Both the position numbers and the translations under genes were made by a program. A stretch of DNA of 64,000 nucleotides, from assembly GCF_013177675.1 (NCBI RefSeq), contig NZ_CP042652.1, positions 1,736,001 to 1,800,000 of the forward strand, read 5' to 3'. The notes beneath the pieces are model-generated. The model was not told the origin of the DNA and searched no databases. It saw only the letters and a list, made by a program, of their open reading frames with translations. Positions 60,967 through 64,000 of the stretch are shown in pieces. The DNA comes from Arcobacter acticola. Lineage in GTDB: Bacteria; Campylobacterota; Campylobacteria; Campylobacterales; Arcobacteraceae. Positions within the stretch are counted from its first letter, which is position 1. Each line of letters begins with the position of its first letter.

Positions 60967-62154
60967 TTAATGTAAATCAGCGTTTAATTTAATTTCTCTA
61001 GTACTTCTCATAGCAATTGTTTGACCAGTAGAAGAATTAACTCTAAAGTGAACTCCATTTACTCCTTGGAAATCGCTACCTTTCATTACTGTTGTAATTT
61101 CTTTACCAGGATTAATCTCTTTTAATGCAGCAACTGCTTTTTCAGATAAAGCAATTTTAGTACCAGGTAAGATTGTAACACCTGCATCTAAAATACAACC
61201 ATCACCAATAGCAGTTCCAGTACAAGAATTTGCACCTAATAATGTATTTTCTCCAATAGAAACAGGAACTCCATCAGTTCCTGATAAAACTCCAAGAATT
61301 GAAGCTCCACCGCCAACATCAGATCCAGCACCAACAACAGCAGATGAAGAGATTCTTCCTTCAACCATTACTGAACCTAAAGTTCCTGCATTGAAGTTAA
61401 TATAAGCAGCACCTGGCATTACAGTTGTTCCTGCTGCTAATTGTGCTCCCATTCTAACTTTTGAAGTTTCTAAAATTCTTGTATTATCAGCAGGAATTAC
61501 ATGTTGTAAGAATCTTGGGAATTTATCAACAGCATCAATATTTGGATATTTTCCTGATAATTTTAAAACAATTTCATTTGCTCTTAACCAGTCAAGTTCC
61601 ACTGGTTGATTTCCAATCCATGCACAGTTGTGTAATTTACCAAATGCACCTGTTAGATTAAGACTTCTTAATGCTGCTTTTCCAGTAGAAAGTGCATAAA
61701 GTTTTAAATATACAGCTTCTGTAGTTTCAGGAGCAGCATCTTCAAAAATAAATACAACTCTATAATCATCGGCTGTAAGTCCTGAATCTATTGGAAGTGA
61801 AGCTAATGTTGAAATAACTTGAACATTTTTATGTGCATCACCTTTTGCTTCTGGAATAAATGGTCTAAAAGCTTCTATACAAGAAGTTAAAAACTCATCA
61901 GAAATTTTAAATACTAATTCAGATTTTGTAGTATCTACATTCTCTCCTGCTACTTTTAAAGCATTTAAAAATACTGCTGCACTTCCAAAGTTTTCATTCC
62001 AATTTATTAAAGGGAAAGTAGCTTGTAGTATTTTATCTTTATTAATTTGTCCTCTATCTACTTTTGCAATACCAAATCCAATTGGATTTCTGTACCAAGA
62101 TTGTGATTGAATATCATCTATTAATTGTTTAAATTCATCTTTTGTATAAGCCAT
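60967..62154 (-). CDS. dapD: Tetrahydrodipicolinate N-succinyltransferase (large type)
   Basis: 395 residues from the ATG at 62154 (AGGAGAAATA upstream); the open frame continues 12 codons further. The C-terminal half holds hexapeptide repeats of a left-handed beta helix (AYINFNAGTLGSVMVEGRISSSAVVGAGSDVGGGASILG, and IGENTLLGANSCTGTAIGDGC). This is the longer DapD form seen in Campylobacterota and some gammaproteobacteria. It makes N-succinyl-2-amino-6-ketopimelate in lysine and diaminopimelate synthesis. Confidence 0.95.
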   Translation of the reverse strand: MAYTKDEFKQLIDDIQSQSWYRNPIGFGIAKVDRGQINKDKILQATFPLINWNENFGSAAVFLNALKVAGENVDTTKSELVFKISDEFLTSCIEAFRPFIPEAKGDAHKNVQVISTLASLPIDSGLTADDYRVVFIFEDAAPETTEAVYLKLYALSTGKAALRSLNLTGAFGKLHNCAWIGNQPVELDWLRANEIVLKLSGKYPNIDAVDKFPRFLQHVIPADNTRILETSKVRMGAQLAAGTTVMPGAAYINFNAGTLGSVMVEGRISSSAVVGAGSDVGGGASILGVLSGTDGVPVSIGENTLLGANSCTGTAIGDGCILDAGVTILPGTKIALSEKAVAALKEINPGKEITTVMKGSDFQGVNGVHFRVNSSTGQTIAMRSTREIKLNADLH

Positions 62155-62236
62155 TATTTCTCCTATTATTTTTTGTGTATTGTACAACAAAGAAGACTAA
62201 TATTAGGTTAATTTATAAGAAAAAATTATAAATTTA

Positions 62237-64000
62237 TTAATAAATAGTATCCATATCAATTGAAGCATTTGTAGTATTAACAGAATGTAAAGCTGTTAAT
62301 AGAGCCTTTACATTTGAGCTTCTAAGAATTATTTCATATCTAAATTTATTTGCCATTTTAAAAATAGGGCTTTGTCCAAATCCCACAACTTCTATGTTTT
62401 TATTCTCTTTAAAATAACTAACATAAGAATCCATTTCATCTTTTATTTTAAGACCGTTTGCATGGGAAAATGTAACTTTTGCCATTTTTAGAAATGGAGG
62501 ATAAAGCTCTTGTCTAAATTCAAGTTCAGATTCTAAAAACTCTTGATAATTTGATTCATTTAAATAATGATTAAAAAACTCTTCATTTTTTGTTTGAATT
62601 ATAACTTCACCCTCACCTTTTCTTCCGCTTCGTCCTGAAATCTGAATTAGCAAAGATAAAGCTTTTTCTCTTGATTTATAAGAGTTCATATTTAAAACCG
62701 AATCAATTCCCAGAACAACTGCAAGACGAACATTATGATAATCGTGCCCTTTTGAAAGCATTTGTGTTCCAACTAAAATATCGATTTCACCTTTATTAAA
62801 CTCATTTAAAATAGTTTTTAATTGATTATTAGTTTTTATTTTATCCCTATCAAATCTTTTTATAATTTTTTCTGGAAAAATTTCTTTTAATTCTTCTTCT
62901 ATTTGTGCAGTTCCCACTCGCAAATTATGTATTATTCCACTATGACAAGAAGGACAAGAATCAGGAATTTGTTGAGCATAACCACAATAATGGCACTTTA
63001 ATGCTAAATCATTTTTATGTAAACTCATAGAAACAGAACAATAAGGGCACTCAACTGATTTTCCACAAGATGTACAAATTTGATATTTAAAATTTGCTCG
63101 TGTTGGTAAAAACACAATTACTTGATTTCCACCATTTATTGTGTTTTCAATTTTATTTATAATTTTTCCTGATAAATTACCATTACTATCATCAAAACTA
63201 TAAGTTTTTTTTGTAGTATGAAATGTTTCATTTAGTCTGAAAAATGGTATTTTATGAAAAGAACTAGCACTAACAGTTGCACTTCCTAAAACAAGTTGAA
63301 TATTAAATTTTTTTGCAATATAAATACATAAATCTTTTGTATGAAATCTAGGTTTTGAATCACTCTTATAAGACTCATCATGCTCTTCATCAACAACAAT
63401 TACCCCAAGGTTTGAATATGGTAGAAATAAAGCAGATCTAGCTCCTGCAATTAGTTTTATACTTCCTTCTTGTAAACCTTTTAATATTTCAGTTTTTTTC
63501 TTTGCTGTAATTTTAGAGTGCCAAATTGCTACGCTTTTATTAAATACTTTTTCTAATCTTTTTTGCATTTGTGGAGTTAGAGAAATCTCAGGCATTAGTA
63601 AAATTGCTTGTTTATTATCATTTAAATGCTCTTCAATTATTTTGATATAAACCTCTGTTTTCCCTGCTCCTGTATCTGCAAATAATAAAGCTTGCTTTTT
63701 TTCTTTTAAAAAAACTTTTGCTTTTTCTTGAGAGTTTGATAAAAGAATTTTACTATCAAACTTTATTTCATCATTTTGTTTTTCTATTGATTTTGAAAAT
63801 GGATGATATACACTTAAAGCCTCACCTAAAGAGCATACATAATATTGAGATACAAAATGTGCCGTTTGCATCATAATTTCATCATAATAATTATTTGAGA
63901 TTTCAGAAATATTAGTACATTTAAAACTTGGCTCTTCTACTTGCTTTATAATTACAGCTTCATTTAAAACTTTTCTATTTTGTAGTTTTACCAAAACTTT
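62237..64000 (-). CDS. priA: Primosomal protein N' (PriA helicase), N-terminus beyond the right edge
   Basis: At least 588 residues; the frame runs to base 64000 without a clear start, so a few residues to tens of residues are missing. Walker A ADTGAGKTEVYIKI, DEEH box VVDEEHDESYKSD, eight-Cys zinc region (CTSCGKSVECPYC...CHYCGYAQQIPDSCPSCHSG), motif V/VI region VGTQMLSKGHDYHNV and ISGRSGRKGEG. PriA restarts stalled replication forks by loading DnaB. The gap to dapD is 82 bases. Confidence 0.95.
   Translation of the reverse strand, partial: KVLVKLQNRKVLNEAVIIKQVEEPSFKCTNISEISNNYYDEIMMQTAHFVSQYYVCSLGEALSVYHPFSKSIEKQNDEIKFDSKILLSNSQEKAKVFLKEKKQALLFADTGAGKTEVYIKIIEEHLNDNKQAILLMPEISLTPQMQKRLEKVFNKSVAIWHSKITAKKKTEILKGLQEGSIKLIAGARSALFLPYSNLGVIVVDEEHDESYKSDSKPRFHTKDLCIYIAKKFNIQLVLGSATVSASSFHKIPFFRLNETFHTTKKTYSFDDSNGNLSGKIINKIENTINGGNQVIVFLPTRANFKYQICTSCGKSVECPYCSVSMSLHKNDLALKCHYCGYAQQIPDSCPSCHSGIIHNLRVGTAQIEEELKEIFPEKIIKRFDRDKIKTNNQLKTILNEFNKGEIDILVGTQMLSKGHDYHNVRLAVVLGIDSVLNMNSYKSREKALSLLIQISGRSGRKGEGEVIIQTKNEEFFNHYLNESNYQEFLESELEFRQELYPPFLKMAKVTFSHANGLKIKDEMDSYVSYFKENKNIEVVGFGQSPIFKMANKFRYEIILRSSNVKALLTALHSVNTTNASIDMDTIY

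Noticed and set aside
1-64000. CRISPR arrays, tRNA and rRNA genes, prophage
   Set aside because: No regularly spaced repeats, no cloverleaf or rRNA core sequence noticed in any intergenic region, and no phage structural genes.

Overview
The window is AT-rich and almost fully coding. It looks like chromosome of a Campylobacterota (epsilonproteobacterial) organism, most likely an Arcobacteraceae member (Arcobacter/Aliarcobacter group). The grounds are the run rodA | rluA-type - flpA - trmB - ftsE - ftsX - envC-like, which as I recall it matches the Campylobacter arrangement, the large DapD type, the C-terminally extended TrmB, a FlaC-like short flagellin and ArsRS-like two-component genes. The genus is an inference; no rRNA or tRNA gene lies in the window to confirm it.

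Layout. 1-5.8 kb: end of an mtaB-mscS-aroB operon (minus), a DEAD-box helicase (plus), then hemH and an SRPBCC protein (minus). 5.9-8.4 kb: a LytS/LytTR two-component pair and a VapC-type toxin-antitoxin pair. 8.4-12.1 kb: a tightly overlapping photorepair-type operon (DUF523/DUF1722 protein, photolyase, CrtI-like FAD oxidoreductase). 12.2-13.9 kb: accessory genes (GIY-YIG/T5orf172 protein, DnaQ-like exonuclease, DUF309). 14-17.7 kb: a flagellin paralogue, a glycine-zipper protein and a DUF1104-like/RR/HK/cytochrome operon. 17.9-21.8 kb: lipoprotein, degenerate response regulator, ABC exporter, AI-2E family permease. 21.8-31.2 kb: envelope and housekeeping accessory genes including lactate permease, two J-domain proteins, a secreted metzincin-like protein and an FKBP-type isomerase. 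31.2-33.4 kb: an intact IS1634-family insertion flanked by a perfect direct duplication of about 232 bp. 33.5-39.6 kb: a palindromic repeat element, guaB-gatA, and the rpmJ-rpsM-rpsK-rpsD-rpoA-rplQ operon. 39.8-48.2 kb: HIT, DHH, leuBD, rpoD, AtpI-like, ppnP, hemL. 48.2-58.5 kb: TonB-like protein and the cell-division/envelope block. 58.5-64 kb: ABC-F ATPase, SpoIIAA-like, dapD, and priA running off the right edge. No stretch longer than 300 bases lacks a gene or gene remnant.

Main points for a second look: (i) the IS1634-family element whose very long target duplication left a complete copy of the gene it entered plus a headless second copy; (ii) two distant 5' leaders (near 6.63 kb and 46.78 kb) sharing an interlocked four-segment pairing design, with compensatory differences, ending at the ribosome-binding site; (iii) two leaders (near 5.83 and 27.72 kb) whose Shine-Dalgarno is folded against the same kind of UCCUUGUA arm; (iv) two genes whose reading frame and Shine-Dalgarno point to ATT start codons; (v) two apparently leaderless genes, one of them the transposase; (vi) a MITE-like palindrome next to guaB. 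All structures were found by eye; no folding or database search was run.
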